Positions 16,113-25,329 of a DNA stretch of 64,000 nt are shown piece by piece (the stretch's first letter is position 1; every line of letters starts with the position of its first letter). This DNA is from Segatella hominis. GTDB lineage: Bacteria > Bacteroidota > Bacteroidia > Bacteroidales > Bacteroidaceae. A program made the position numbers and the translations under genes. The DNA lies in contig NZ_SGVY01000005.1 of the NCBI RefSeq assembly GCF_004535825.1, positions 1 through 64,000 of the forward strand, written 5' to 3'. Below the pieces are notes generated by a model that worked only from the letters and a program-made list of their open reading frames with translations, did not search any database and had not been told where the DNA came from.

Positions 16113-17658
16113 GTCGAGTTTGTCTGTTTTGGCTAAGGCTGTTGCCAGCAAGCGTGGACTTACCCAGGCTGAGGCTGAGCGCTTTATTGCCACCATGTTT
16201 GAGGTTGCTGGTGACGGCATCCAGGAGGACAAGTTGCTGAAAATGAAGTGGCTGGGTACCTTCAAGATTACTTCCGTGAAAGATAGGGAGAGCGTGGATG
16301 TCAATACCGGTGAGCGAATTCTGATAGAGGGGCGCGATAAGATTTCTTTTACTCCGGATAATATCCTGAAGGAAATCATCAACAAACCTTTTGCCCAATT
16401 CGAAACCGTTGTGGTGAATGATGGTATCGATTTCTCTGATATTGACGAGAAATTCGCCAATATGGAAAGGGAAGAAGAGGAACTGCAGCTTCAGAAAGAA
16501 CAGGAATGCCATGATGAAGAGTTGGTTCAAGAGGAGCAGAATGCGGAACAGCCTCAGAAAGAAGAACTGTCTCAGGAGGCAAAGAAGTCTCAAGAGAGTC
16601 TGTTGGATGCAGAGTTGCAGTCTCAGGAAGGTGGACAGAAGGATGAACTGTCTCAGGAAGTAAATACTCCGATTTCAGAAGAAACGGTTGCTTTGTCTTC
16701 AGAATTGAAAAACGCTGAGATATCAGAAGATGATATTTCTGAGACTTCCGAAGATAATATCTCTCAAACTTCAGATGATACTATTTCTAAGACTGAAGAA
16801 AACGGTATTCCGGAAGAAGTTGGAATGCTGATTTCTCATTTGAAGAAAAATGAATCTGAAGCAGAAGAAATAGAAAGGGTGGAAGAAGCTAAAGTTAAAG
16901 AAGAGTTAGAAGTCCCAAAAGCAGCAGAAGCCCACGTTGAGAAAACGCCTGAAGAGGCGAAGGTTGTCGTTTCGCAATCGAATGTGGAGAACAAGAAGCA
17001 GCCGGAATATGACGAGACACTCGATGAAGACGAAGCTTATGCTTCAGACCATCACCATCTCGTGATACCAAAATATGTGGTCGCCTTGGTATCTGTGGTC
17101 TTTGTTGCTCTGTTGGGTGGCCTATGCTGGTTTTCCTTTATTTACGGCAAAATGCAGGCTCGACAAGAGCAGATGGAGATGCAGTTGAAGGCTATCAAAC
17201 CTCAGCCTCAACCAAAACCTAAGCCAAAGGTAGTTGCTCCTGTGGATACAGCGAAGTCTGTTGCTTCCTCGGATGATAAAACTGACGCAGAGAACGCTCT
17301 GGCTAATGGTGCTCAGGCAAACAATGAGCAGACAGACCATGCTCAGTTGGCAATGAAGAAAAAGGCCAAGCAGGACAGCATCCGGATGGCTCAAGCTAAT
17401 AATGCCGTGAAAATGGCTGAAAAGGCTTCTGTGTATCTCAACGATCCTCGCATCAGAACAGGCGCTTATCGTATCGTGGGTGTAGAAAAGACCGTGACGG
17501 CTAAGAGTGGTCAGACTTTAGCAGGATTGAGTAAACTCTATTTGGGGCCTGGCATGGAATGCTATATGCAGGCCATTAACGGATGTTCTGAGATAAAACC
17601 GGGACAGAAAGTGAAGATTCCAAAGCTGGAACTGAAAAGAAAAGGAAAAAAGAATTAA
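16105..17658 (+). CDS. HU-like domain, acidic linker, transmembrane helix and LysM domain in one protein
   Basis: 517 residues from the ATG at 16105. Residues 1-90 resemble HU/IHF (SKSSLSVLAKAVASKRGLTQ, WLGTFKITSVKDRESVD, VNTGERILIEGRDKISF). Residues about 120-310 are a Glu/Gln/Ser-rich, strongly acidic linker. One membrane helix lies at about 322-348 (VVALVSVVFVALLGGLCWF), then a Pro/Lys stretch (QPQPKPKPKPK), an Ala/Asn/Lys-rich segment and a LysM-like end at about 462-508 (AKSGQTLAGLSKLY, CSEIKPGQKVKIP). With the HU part inside and LysM in the periplasm, the protein would join DNA and cell wall; this topology is inference. It is translationally coupled to the soluble HU gene. Confidence 0.88.
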   Translation: MSKSSLSVLAKAVASKRGLTQAEAERFIATMFEVAGDGIQEDKLLKMKWLGTFKITSVKDRESVDVNTGERILIEGRDKISFTPDNILKEIINKPFAQFETVVVNDGIDFSDIDEKFANMEREEEELQLQKEQECHDEELVQEEQNAEQPQKEELSQEAKKSQESLLDAELQSQEGGQKDELSQEVNTPISEETVALSSELKNAEISEDDISETSEDNISQTSDDTISKTEENGIPEEVGMLISHLKKNESEAEEIERVEEAKVKEELEVPKAAEAHVEKTPEEAKVVVSQSNVENKKQPEYDETLDEDEAYASDHHHLVIPKYVVALVSVVFVALLGGLCWFSFIYGKMQARQEQMEMQLKAIKPQPQPKPKPKVVAPVDTAKSVASSDDKTDAENALANGAQANNEQTDHAQLAMKKKAKQDSIRMAQANNAVKMAEKASVYLNDPRIRTGAYRIVGVEKTVTAKSGQTLAGLSKLYLGPGMECYMQAINGCSEIKPGQKVKIPKLELKRKGKKN

Positions 17659-17701
17659 ATCTGCAATGATACTGATTCTATTTTCATAGTAGGATATAAA
17701 A

Positions 17702-17756
17702 TTCCCCCGCTTCATCAGAATCAAGCGATTCTTGTGGAGCGGGGGATTTCTTTTTC
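17702..17756. terminator. Bidirectional intrinsic terminator
   Basis: Arms TCCCCCGCTTCA and TGGAGCGGGGGA around an 18-base loop, followed by a T-rich run, between the convergent HU-LysM and alkylation-repair genes. Confidence 0.85.
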
Positions 17757-17771
17757 TTCTTGGATTAAGTT

Positions 17772-18386
17772 TTATAATTCAAAAATACCCTTCAGGGCAG
17801 CGCGAGCAATCTTCTCGTATTCTTCACCGAGGTCAGCAAAGCGCAATACACAGTTGGCAGCAGCATGCTTGATACCCATATTATCGCCTTGTAAGGCAAC
17901 TGCAGCCTGGTCGAGAAACTCATTGATGCCTCTCTCGTTAGCTTCCTGTCCGTTGGCGAAGAGTCTTGCTAACAGTTGGAATCCTGCTATCTCATAAAGC
18001 GTCTTGTCTGTGGCAATCCACTCATAGGCAATGGCAGGAGCATAATCCACATGCTGCAGAAGATTGAATGCCAGCATCTCAGCCATTTCCTGGCTCTTGA
18101 CCTGTTCCATCCAAATGTCTGTGATCTCTGGCAGCATCTTCTCTGCCGGCATGATGAGGGTGGCAAGAATCTTGCATTCACGGATATCTTCCTTCCAGAG
18201 TTCAATGGCCAGTTCATAATCCTTGCCATATTCCAAGGCCATCTTCTTCAGTTCTATGAAAGGTACGCCCCAGTTGATCTTATAGCCTAAGCCTTTCTGG
18301 GTCATCGACTGAGAGGTTGGACCACTCATTAAGAGGCGAAAACTTCGCTTGATCTTCATCAGTTTCTGATGAGTTTCTTCATTCAT
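17772..18386 (-). CDS. DNA alkylation repair protein (AlkD-like, HEAT repeats)
   Basis: 204 residues, all helical. KINWGVPFIELKKMALEYG, LWKEDIRECKILATLIM and the later helix pairs fit the AlkC/AlkD HEAT-repeat glycosylase superfamily, which removes bulky alkylated bases such as 3-methyladenine. It is a little shorter than typical AlkD (about 230), so activity is not certain. It follows ispE on the same strand with a gap of 48 bases. Confidence 0.85.
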   Translation of the reverse strand: MNEETHQKLMKIKRSFRLLMSGPTSQSMTQKGLGYKINWGVPFIELKKMALEYGKDYELAIELWKEDIRECKILATLIMPAEKMLPEITDIWMEQVKSQEMAEMLAFNLLQHVDYAPAIAYEWIATDKTLYEIAGFQLLARLFANGQEANERGINEFLDQAAVALQGDNMGIKHAAANCVLRFADLGEEYEKIARAALKGIFEL

Positions 18387-18434
18387 GTTTATTTCCTTTT
18401 AGAGTTTCTTTACTGATCTGATTCCAGCTTTCTG

Positions 18435-19274
18435 CTACAGTTTCATCACTTCGCAGAACATGCCGTCAAACTGTTCTTCGATTCCCTTTGGTTCTTCCTT
18501 GAAGATACCATAGAGGGCACTTCCGCTACCGCTCATGGAGGCGTAGACTGCACCTTGGTCGTAAAGTTTCTGCTTGATGGCTGCCAGTTCCGGGTGCATC
18601 TTGAAGATAGGTTCCTCGAAATCATTGACTAGTTCTTCTTTCCAGGTTTCTATCGGTTGGCGCACGATATCACGGCAGCTCTTGGCTGGTTTCTTTGGGG
18701 TGATGGCACTGTAAGCCTCCTTGGTGCTTACGGCAACGTCAGGTTTTACAACACAAAGATAGTATCCATGCAGGTTGCCATCAGGACCATCTGCAGGCAT
18801 CAGTACATCTCCGATACCCTCCGCATAAGCAGGTTCTGCTTCGATAAAGAAAGCACAGTCGGCACCCAGTCGGGCTGCATAACGTTCCATTTCCGGATTA
18901 CCGATATTGAGACGGAAACGCTCATCGAGAAGTCTGATCATGAAGGCTGCATCCGAAGAACCGCCGCCAAGACCGGCTTGAGAGGGGATATGCTTGTAGA
19001 GGTGAGTGTGGATGCGTTGCAACTGGTAGTCGGCTGCCAGAATATGGTAAGCCTTTACCACCAGATTTTTCTGCTCATCACAATCCACAGCATTGCCTGT
19101 CACCTTCAGGTCGCAGGCAGTATCGCTCGGAAATTTCTCATCCATGTATTTGATTTCCAATGCATCATACAGTGGGATGGGATAGAAGACGGTTTCCAGA
19201 TTATGGTAACCATCCTCTCTTTTGCTTACGATGTTCAAGCCAAGGTTGATCTTGGCACATGGAAAAACAATCAT
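18435..19274 (-). CDS. ispE: 4-diphosphocytidyl-2-C-methyl-D-erythritol kinase
   Basis: 279 residues, GHMP kinase fold. It starts MIVFPCAKINLGLNIVSKRE (substrate-binding strand), the ATP loop is PSQAGLGGGSSDAAF at about 90-104, and the third motif is SMSGSGSALYGIF. It phosphorylates CDP-ME in the non-mevalonate isoprenoid pathway. Of normal length. Gene order with a small lipoprotein upstream suggests one operon. Confidence 0.95.
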   Translation of the reverse strand: MIVFPCAKINLGLNIVSKREDGYHNLETVFYPIPLYDALEIKYMDEKFPSDTACDLKVTGNAVDCDEQKNLVVKAYHILAADYQLQRIHTHLYKHIPSQAGLGGGSSDAAFMIRLLDERFRLNIGNPEMERYAARLGADCAFFIEAEPAYAEGIGDVLMPADGPDGNLHGYYLCVVKPDVAVSTKEAYSAITPKKPAKSCRDIVRQPIETWKEELVNDFEEPIFKMHPELAAIKQKLYDQGAVYASMSGSGSALYGIFKEEPKGIEEQFDGMFCEVMKL

Positions 19275-19292
19275 AGGCTATTTCTTTTTGAA

Positions 19293-19685
19293 TTACTTGG
19301 CAGCCTTGCGGAATGTCTCGTTGTTAACTACGATCTTGCCTTCCTCAACATCGATGATTGCCTGATCCTTGATATCTGTATCCATACCCTTGCTTGCGAG
19401 CATGATGTTTGCTTCAGAACCCTGTGGCTGTACCATGAACTCCCACTTGTAGTAGTTCTTCTTGTAGTTCTTTGTGGTAACAGTAAAGTCGCTGTTCAAA
19501 GTGATGACAGTCTTCTGGTCAAGACTTGCATAGTCACCTGCAGCCTTCTGCTGGAATGCAGAGTCTGTGATAACTTCTACTTCTACTTTAGCAGGTTCTG
19601 CTTTTGTTTCTGCCTTTTTGTTGTCGCAAGATGCTGCGAATACCAACATGCCCATGCAGAGGGCCATCATAATTGACTTTTTCAT
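19293..19685 (-). CDS. Small lipoprotein, function unknown
   Basis: 130 residues. Signal peptide with lipobox VFAASC, mature Cys20, followed by a Lys/Glu/Ala-rich linker. The mature domain begins TDSAFQQKAAGDYASLDQKT and contains strand patterns like NlpE/META-type small lipoproteins, but I do not assign a family. No Asp is at +2 (Asp follows directly: C-D-N), so retention in the inner membrane or surface exposure cannot be decided in this phylum. It has its own upstream gap before ispE. Confidence 0.75.
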   Translation of the reverse strand: MKKSIMMALCMGMLVFAASCDNKKAETKAEPAKVEVEVITDSAFQQKAAGDYASLDQKTVITLNSDFTVTTKNYKKNYYKWEFMVQPQGSEANIMLASKGMDTDIKDQAIIDVEEGKIVVNNETFRKAAK

Positions 19686-19733
19686 ACGTTAAAGATTTTG
19701 TGTAACTAAATTATTGTTGCTTAAATATAACTC

Positions 19734-20423
19734 TTAATTGATGTAAGCTAAGATTCCACTGACTGTCAGCATCACCCAAATGGAAATAAGTCCTGTATAT
19801 ATCGGGTATCTCTGATATTTGAGTTGCATGCCACCCGGCTTAAACTTGTCTGTATAGTTTCTTGCGAAATATCGGAAGACATAGTATGAAGCCGTAGCCG
19901 TAATCAGTCCGATGAGCATGCCCACAAAGAGATCGCCTGGATAATGCACTCCGAGATAGATGCGGGAGTAGCTCATCAGCAGCGCCCAGATGGTGAGGAA
20001 TACCGTCAGTTTGGTGCGCTTCACCAGAAACATTGCAAAGAATGCCATACTCCAGGCGTTGGCTGAGTGGGAGGACGGAAATCCATATCTGCCACCGCGA
20101 TACCCGAATACGACATGCACCATCGACGAGATCGGATTGTCGGGGTTGCTTGGTCGCATGCGCCCTATCATCGGTTTGAGGAGAGTAGAGGCTGTCTGGT
20201 CGCAGATGAATATAATGGCGACGATGACCAGCAGACAAGTGACGGTTTCCTTGATATGGAAATTGCGCAGCATCACATACAGGAAGCTTGCGTAGAATGG
20301 TATCCAGACAAACCTGTCAGAATACATGGTCATGAAGTAATCCCAATAATGGTTGTGGAGACCATTGAAATACAGGAATATATTTGTGTCTATTTGATTC
20401 AGATAATTAATGATTTCGTTCAT
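19734..20423 (-). CDS. PAP2-family membrane phosphatase
   Basis: 229 residues with about five to six membrane segments. The three catalytic motifs are present: KPMIGRMRPSNP (K-x6-RP), PSSHSANA (P-S-x-H) and SRIYLGVHYPGD (S-R-x5-H-x3-D). Such enzymes hydrolyse phosphate from lipid phosphates, including undecaprenyl diphosphate or phosphatidylglycerol phosphate and lipid A. The neighbour upstream is an LTA-synthase-like phosphotransferase ten bases away, so a joint role in envelope lipid or glycan phosphate handling is likely. Confidence 0.92.
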   Translation of the reverse strand: MNEIINYLNQIDTNIFLYFNGLHNHYWDYFMTMYSDRFVWIPFYASFLYVMLRNFHIKETVTCLLVIVAIIFICDQTASTLLKPMIGRMRPSNPDNPISSMVHVVFGYRGGRYGFPSSHSANAWSMAFFAMFLVKRTKLTVFLTIWALLMSYSRIYLGVHYPGDLFVGMLIGLITATASYYVFRYFARNYTDKFKPGGMQLKYQRYPIYTGLISIWVMLTVSGILAYIN

Positions 20424-20432
20424 GTTTAAGTT

Positions 20433-22316
20433 TTATTTTGTACTGATGTCATCGTAAAGTTTCTGCAGGTAGGCCTGGCCGCGTTTCAGGTTATAGCCTT
20501 TCTTGCCCTTGTCATACACTATTTTCCCTGCCTTGTTGTCATATATGATTGAGTTTTCTTCTGTGACGACCCCAAAGGCATCCGGCACGGTGAAGAAGGC
20601 AAATTTCGGTGTGGCATCGCTCAGCATGTTCTTGGAGAACAGGAAGTCATCGTGCTTGATACCCAACTGTCCTAAGAGCGTAGCTGCAATGTCGTGCTGG
20701 GTTCCTATCAGATTGATCTTCATCGGTTTGGCGATGGCGCCACCGGCTATGATAAGCGGTATCTGATAGCGGCTTCTGTCGAAATTGTCCAGATGCTCTT
20801 TATAGGCTCCCACATGGTCTGGTACCAACACTACGATCGTGTTCTTCCAGCGTGGCAGTTTACTGTATTGCCTGATGATGCTTCCCACCACACTGTCTGT
20901 ATATGCGAAGGCATTGAGTCGCTGGTCTTTCAGTCTGCGGTAAGGCACTTCGAAAGGCTCATGACTGCTGGAGGTCTGGAAAACTCTGAATTTCGGAGCT
21001 CCGTTCTGCTCCTTTCGGATGTCATCCATCAGTCTGTTGGCTACCAGATGATCGTGAACGCCCCATTTGCTGAGCTTTTCATCTATTGGGAAATCTGCAT
21101 CCGAGATGATCTTCTGGAAACCCTGTGATATCAGGTAGGAACGCTGGTTGGCGAAATCCACATCTCCTCCATAATAATAAGAGGTCTGATAATGACGCTG
21201 GTTGACCAATGATCTGGCGATGGAAGGCAGATGGGCTGTCTTGGCAGGATACCTCATGATGCTGGTAGTAGGCTGCGCTGGATAACCGCTCAGGATGGAA
21301 ACCAGTCCTCTATCGGTGCGGAAACTGTTGGCATAGAACCGGGTGAAGAGTATACTCTGGCGGGCTATTGAGTCCAGTTGTACAGCCACATCCTTCTGTG
21401 TTCCCATAGACGGCATGAGGTCGCTGGCGAAGCTTTCCATGATCACGAGAAGTATATCGGGTGTTCCCCTCATGGCCTCTGGCTTGAGCAGTGGATAGGT
21501 ATTTTCATCGCTTTGACTGGTCATGGTGGCGAAAATCTTATTTGCTTCCTTCTCGTCCATGAAGCGATACTGCTCAGCGAAATTCTCCTGATGAGCAAGA
21601 GACTCCATCAGACAGAACATCGGGTTCACTGCCGAATGGTTTACGTAACTATTCTGACTGAAATATACTTTGCCGGTATTGGCGGTAGAAACCGTTACGC
21701 CTCCTCTGATAGGAAGGAATAGCAGGCCTGTAAGCAGCAACATGATGATGGAAGTGCGCCCACGGTGTCTGTCAAAATCACTTGATGTACTATATGGTCG
21801 GCTATAAGAACCATATCTGCGCTTTTTCTTTTCCCTGATGGTCAGCGAGAGCACGAACCAGATGGCTGCAGCACAGAGTATCAGACAGATAAATCCTAAC
21901 AGGTCCACCCAGATGCTTGTGCTGGCAAAGGCATCGGCAGGTGACGTGAAGAAATAGAAGAGCGGAGTACTGTCCAAAGGAAAATTCCAATAGGGATACA
22001 GGGCTATGTTGAGCACGAAGCAGAAACTCATAAACACTGCAATGATGCCAAAATAGATGGAGAATACAGGACGTATGATTTCTTCCTTGATCCAGATAGA
22101 GGCAAGAAGCAGCAGGGCAGGGATGGCCGTAAGGTATCCCGCCATGGAGAGGTCCAGCTGCAAACCGTGCCAGATGACGGCCAGCATAGTACTGAATGGA
22201 TTTTCCAAAGGCTGGGCTGCTGATGCATGAGTTAGAAGCATGAACAATGGCTTCTGCAGCACAAACAGCACTACCAATATGAGATATATCTTGAAAAAAC
22301 GCTTAATCTGTTTCAT
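20433..22316 (-). CDS. LTA synthase-family membrane sulfatase/phosphotransferase
   Basis: 627 residues. Five membrane helices in about the first 200 residues, then a periplasmic alkaline-phosphatase-superfamily domain. Metal and nucleophile motifs: ILLVIMESFASDLMP (Glu ligand), SFRTDRGLVSILSGYP (Thr nucleophile of the LtaS type), SSHEPF and VLVPDHVGAY (Asp-His pair). Gram-negative Bacteroidetes have no lipoteichoic acid, so the real product is probably another phosphoglycerol or phosphoethanolamine transfer to a lipid or glycan. Paired with the PAP2 gene. Confidence 0.9.
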   Translation of the reverse strand: MKQIKRFFKIYLILVVLFVLQKPLFMLLTHASAAQPLENPFSTMLAVIWHGLQLDLSMAGYLTAIPALLLLASIWIKEEIIRPVFSIYFGIIAVFMSFCFVLNIALYPYWNFPLDSTPLFYFFTSPADAFASTSIWVDLLGFICLILCAAAIWFVLSLTIREKKKRRYGSYSRPYSTSSDFDRHRGRTSIIMLLLTGLLFLPIRGGVTVSTANTGKVYFSQNSYVNHSAVNPMFCLMESLAHQENFAEQYRFMDEKEANKIFATMTSQSDENTYPLLKPEAMRGTPDILLVIMESFASDLMPSMGTQKDVAVQLDSIARQSILFTRFYANSFRTDRGLVSILSGYPAQPTTSIMRYPAKTAHLPSIARSLVNQRHYQTSYYYGGDVDFANQRSYLISQGFQKIISDADFPIDEKLSKWGVHDHLVANRLMDDIRKEQNGAPKFRVFQTSSSHEPFEVPYRRLKDQRLNAFAYTDSVVGSIIRQYSKLPRWKNTIVVLVPDHVGAYKEHLDNFDRSRYQIPLIIAGGAIAKPMKINLIGTQHDIAATLLGQLGIKHDDFLFSKNMLSDATPKFAFFTVPDAFGVVTEENSIIYDNKAGKIVYDKGKKGYNLKRGQAYLQKLYDDISTK

Positions 22317-22641
22317 TCTGACAAATTTAATAGCTGTTACACATTATTATATGTTATAATATACCTATTTTATAATCCATACACATGTAGGCTTGTGATA
22401 TACTAAGATGATGTCTGAGTAAATCACATGTTGTATATCATTCATCATAGATATATTTTTAGATATTCAACAAGCCATAATATGGCTCGTATTTTCTGCA
22501 AAATTACTCAATTTCTTTCATATAAGCAATTTATTTGACTTAAATTTCAAAAAAGAGTAAAAAAAATTTGGATGTTTAGCGAAAAAAGACTATCTTTGCG
22601 AAAGAAACAAACAAATTTTATGATATTAACAACATAACATT
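22317..22641. other. AT-rich divergent intergenic region
   Basis: 325 bases between the divergent LTA-synthase-like and AraC-type genes. Besides the promoter at 22567-22598 there are no ORFs or strong hairpins. ATCACATGTTGTATATCAT-like partial dyads near 22430 may bind a regulator. Confidence 0.5.
22567..22598 (+). promoter_or_regulatory. Promoter of the AraC-type gene
   Basis: TTTG (22567-22570), 20-base spacer, TATCTTTG (22591-22598). Confidence 0.75.
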
Positions 22642-23058
22642 ATGGCTAAGTATAATATTACCCCCAAGAAAGAAAAGAATGCGCGATACCAAACGCTTCT
22701 GAGTGAAGAGACTAAAGACCGCTTACGTGATGAGATTTTGAGAATTGTAGTTACTGAAGGTAAATACAAGGACAAAGATTATAATACACGTAAGTTGGCA
22801 GAGGATTTGCATACCAATTCAAGATATGTATCTGCTGTTTGTGCTACTCGTTTCCACAAGAACTATCCTGAGTTGGTAAATGATTACCGTGTGAACGATG
22901 CAATGTCACTTTTGACGGACAAGCGCTATCTGAACATGACTATTGAGGACATTGCTGAGATGGCTGGTTTCAGCACTCGCCAGAGTTTCTACTCTAATTT
23001 CTACAAGCGTCTGGGTGTTACACCACGCCAGTATCGCCTGGATCACATTACCAAGTAG
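22642..23058 (+). CDS. Small AraC-type helix-turn-helix regulator
   Basis: 138 residues. The two helix-turn-helix units of AraC/XylS are present: TRKLAEDLHTNSRYVSAVCA (about 55-75) and the more conserved MTIEDIAEMAGFSTRQSFYSNFYKRLGVTP region (about 100-128), ending with the PxxYR signature PRQYRLD. There is no ligand-binding or receiver domain. Such stand-alone DNA-binding forms occur in Bacteroidetes; the target genes are unknown. Single-gene unit with its own promoter and terminator. Confidence 0.9.
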   Translation: MAKYNITPKKEKNARYQTLLSEETKDRLRDEILRIVVTEGKYKDKDYNTRKLAEDLHTNSRYVSAVCATRFHKNYPELVNDYRVNDAMSLLTDKRYLNMTIEDIAEMAGFSTRQSFYSNFYKRLGVTPRQYRLDHITK

Positions 23059-23130
23059 ATGTGAATAATTCTGGGGAACATATCTTGCAAAATTCGCGCT
23101 TTAAGCAGAAATAATATATTTCTATAGAAT

Positions 23131-23189
23131 AAAAGCCAATTGGTTGCATTTCTGTTGTTGAAATACGGCCAATTGGCTTTTGTGTTTTT
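23131..23189. terminator. Intrinsic terminator between AraC-type and sigma genes
   Basis: Perfect arms AAAAGCCAATTGG and CCAATTGGCTTTT with a 25-base loop, then a T-rich run. Confidence 0.85.
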
Positions 23190-23293
23190 ATTCAATCGTA
23201 ATCTGATGAATAAAGACTATGATTTCTTTCAAAAGGGAATTATTCTATTTTGTGATAGACTCGTATATTAAATCCCTTTATTTCAGATTGCAA

Positions 23294-23911
23294 TTACTTT
23301 CTCAAGAAGCTCTTGAGGATTTTGGTCTTTGCATTTTTCCCAATCTTTCGAATCGCCTTGTCTCTGATCTGTCTTACTCTTTCCCGTTTCAGATTCATAT
23401 CTTCTGCGATTTCAGCCAGAGTGATATGGGCGATGCCTATTCCATAGAATTTTCGGATGATTTCCTGTTCTCTTTCATCCAATGTGGCGATGCAGTTCTG
23501 CAAGTCGTCCATCATCTGTTGGAATACGGTGCTCTCGTCTGCTATCAAGGCATCTTTGTTGATCAGAATGTCGAGTAGGGTATAGTGAGTGCCCTCGCTC
23601 AGTGGAGCATCAATAGATACTGCGATGTTTGCAGAACGTGTCATCAACTTGCGGTCGCTTTTAGGAACACGGCATACACCGCTTTGCTGCGTGATGGCCT
23701 GTTCCATAGCCTTGCGGATGAATGGGGCTGCATAACCTACGAAATTGGTGCCGCGGTCGGCTTCAAACTTCTGGGCAGCCTGCAGCATGGCGATGTAGCC
23801 TTCGCTTACCAAATCGTCGAATTCCACACCTTTACCCACATATTTGTTGGCTACTGATTTCACGAAGTTGAGGTTCTCGCCAACTAATTTTTCTATATTG
23901 TTTTCTTTCAT
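23294..23911 (-). CDS. Short sigma-70 family RNA polymerase sigma factor
   Basis: 205 residues with sigma regions 2 and 4 only. Region 2: NFVKSVANKYVGKGVEFDDLVSEG and FVGYAAPFIRKAMEQAI; region 4: LDEREQEIIRKFYGIG and LAEIAEDMNLKRERVRQIRDKAIRKI, where the recognition helix closely resembles primary sigma factors. Region 1 is missing and region 3 is only a linker. The VSEGYIAMLQAAQKFE segment also resembles RpoD/group 3. It is not an ECF sigma and no anti-sigma gene is adjacent. Its own promoter is at 23938-23945. Confidence 0.9.
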   Translation of the reverse strand: MKENNIEKLVGENLNFVKSVANKYVGKGVEFDDLVSEGYIAMLQAAQKFEADRGTNFVGYAAPFIRKAMEQAITQQSGVCRVPKSDRKLMTRSANIAVSIDAPLSEGTHYTLLDILINKDALIADESTVFQQMMDDLQNCIATLDEREQEIIRKFYGIGIAHITLAEIAEDMNLKRERVRQIRDKAIRKIGKNAKTKILKSFLRK

Positions 23912-23937
23912 AATCCTGTTTCTTTGGTTTCGTATGG

Positions 23938-23945
23938 CAAAAATA
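23938..23945 (-). promoter_or_regulatory. -7 box of the sigma factor gene
   Basis: TATTTTTG on the minus strand, about 27 bases before the start codon. Confidence 0.55.
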
Positions 23946-24034
23946 CTATTATTTTTTTATACTCCCAAATTTTAATCCCAAAAAATGAGAGAATGAAGGG
24001 ATTATTATATTCGTTGGCAGATTGGAGGTTGCAC

Positions 24035-24072
24035 AATAAAACGAGGGCTTGCCAGTTTCCCGACAAGCCCTC
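24035..24072 (-). terminator. Intrinsic terminator of the rubrerythrin gene
   Basis: On the minus strand, arms GAGGGCTTG and CAAGCCCTC around a 12-base loop, then GTTTTATT. Confidence 0.8.
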
Positions 24073-24165
24073 TCGAATTCTTCATCTTATTACTTATGCT
24101 CAAAAACCTGTTTCCTAACATGAACTCTCTTATATCAGGTACAAATTAATGAGATATGTAATGTA

Positions 24166-24726
24166 TTATTTGAAATATCTCTTGTAGAGACCAGCGAAGC
24201 CTGCGCAGTGGCGAGCCTCATCCTTAGCCATCTCGTGTACTGTATCGTGGATTGCATCAGAACCCTGCTCCTTAGCCAACTTGGCAATGCGGAACTTGTC
24301 CTCGCAAGCGCCCTTTTCTGCTGCGATACGTGCCTCAAGATTGCTCTTGGTATCACCCAAAACCTCACCGAGAAGCTCTGCAAAGCGAGAAGCGTGATCA
24401 GCCTCCTCGAAAGCATAACGCTTGTAAGCCTCTGCGATTTCTGGATAACCCTCACGGTCTGCCTGGCGTGCCATAGCGAGATACATACCAACCTCACCGC
24501 ACTCGCCGTTGAAATGGTCCTTCAAACCCTTGATTACGTCCTCGTTGACGCCATCCTTATAAGCCTGACCCAGTACGTGAACAGTTGCGAAAGTCAAATC
24601 ATCGTCAACTGCACTTTCCATCTCCTTGAACTTGTCAGCAGGAGCCTTACAGATAGGGCACTTCTCAGGTGCTTCTGTTCCTTCATAGATATATCCACAT
24701 ACGGTGCAAATAAATTTCTTCTTCAT
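24166..24726 (-). CDS. Reverse rubrerythrin (N-terminal rubredoxin, C-terminal ferritin-like diiron domain)
   Basis: 186 residues. The rubredoxin-like FeS4 centre comes first (C7-x2-C10 in CTVCGY and C23-x2-C26 in CPICKAP), then the four-helix diiron domain with Glu/His ligands ([50 protein letters not shown]). This order is opposite to classical rubrerythrin and equals the revRbr NADH peroxidase of Clostridium, which removes hydrogen peroxide in anaerobes. The upstream neighbour, 92 bases away on the same strand, is a PerR-like regulator, matching a peroxide-stress role. Confidence 0.93.
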   Translation of the reverse strand: MKKKFICTVCGYIYEGTEAPEKCPICKAPADKFKEMESAVDDDLTFATVHVLGQAYKDGVNEDVIKGLKDHFNGECGEVGMYLAMARQADREGYPEIAEAYKRYAFEEADHASRFAELLGEVLGDTKSNLEARIAAEKGACEDKFRIAKLAKEQGSDAIHDTVHEMAKDEARHCAGFAGLYKRYFK

Positions 24727-24818
24727 AATGTTCTTGTTTTATAAGTTAATAATTCTATTTCTGTTTTTGTATATGCTATATAATAATGTGTCAATGTAAT
24801 GCCTGGCGGTAGCTCTGC

Positions 24819-25265
24819 TTATTTTTCCTTGAGCTTCTTTTCCTTGTTGAGCTTAACGCAATCAGCGCAAATTCCTTTGTAGTAGAGCTGCTGTTCATCT
24901 ACGATGTTCCCTTCTATCACCTTTCGTCTTGTCGTCTTGGGTGCCTTCTCATCGAAGAGGTCTATCACTTTTCCACATTTCTTGCAGAAGAAATGAACAT
25001 GAGGAGTTGTGTTTCCGTCGTAACACACACGATGCTCGTCAATGGTAATCATTTGAGCAGCATTTTTCTCGCTCATCATTCTCAGCGTATTATATACTGT
25101 AGTCTTGCTGAGTGTAGGTATAGTCTTATACAGTTCTTGGTAGACATCATCGATAGTCGGATGAATAGGATGCGTCAGGAGATAATCCATGATAGCAATT
25201 CTCTGAACCGACGGACGGATATCGCATTCGATAAGTCTATTGTATGCCACTTTGCCATTATTCAT
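24819..25265 (-). CDS. Fur-family regulator, PerR-like
   Basis: 148 residues from the ATG at 25265 (MNNGKVAYNRLIECDIRPSV); the longer frame to 25322 would cover the promoter. Winged helix at about 20-80 (RPSVQRIAIMDYLL, STLSKTTVYNTLRMM-type recognition helix), then the dimerisation domain with PHVHFFCKKCGK and a second zinc pair CADC. After the first Cys pair it has VIDLF, with Asp where Fur proteins have Glu; that Asp marks PerR-type peroxide sensors. It probably controls revRbr and itself. Confidence 0.85.
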   Translation of the reverse strand: MNNGKVAYNRLIECDIRPSVQRIAIMDYLLTHPIHPTIDDVYQELYKTIPTLSKTTVYNTLRMMSEKNAAQMITIDEHRVCYDGNTTPHVHFFCKKCGKVIDLFDEKAPKTTRRKVIEGNIVDEQQLYYKGICADCVKLNKEKKLKEK

Positions 25266-25291
25266 ATTCTGTTGCTTTTTAATTTCGATTG

Positions 25292-25323
25292 CAAAGATAG
25301 AAAGAATTTTTGAAACCGCCAAA
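25292..25323 (-). promoter_or_regulatory. Promoter of the PerR-like gene
   Basis: On the minus strand TTTG (25323-25320), 20-base spacer, TATCTTTG (25299-25292). The leader is about 20 bases. Confidence 0.75.
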
Positions 25324-25329
25324 TAAAAA

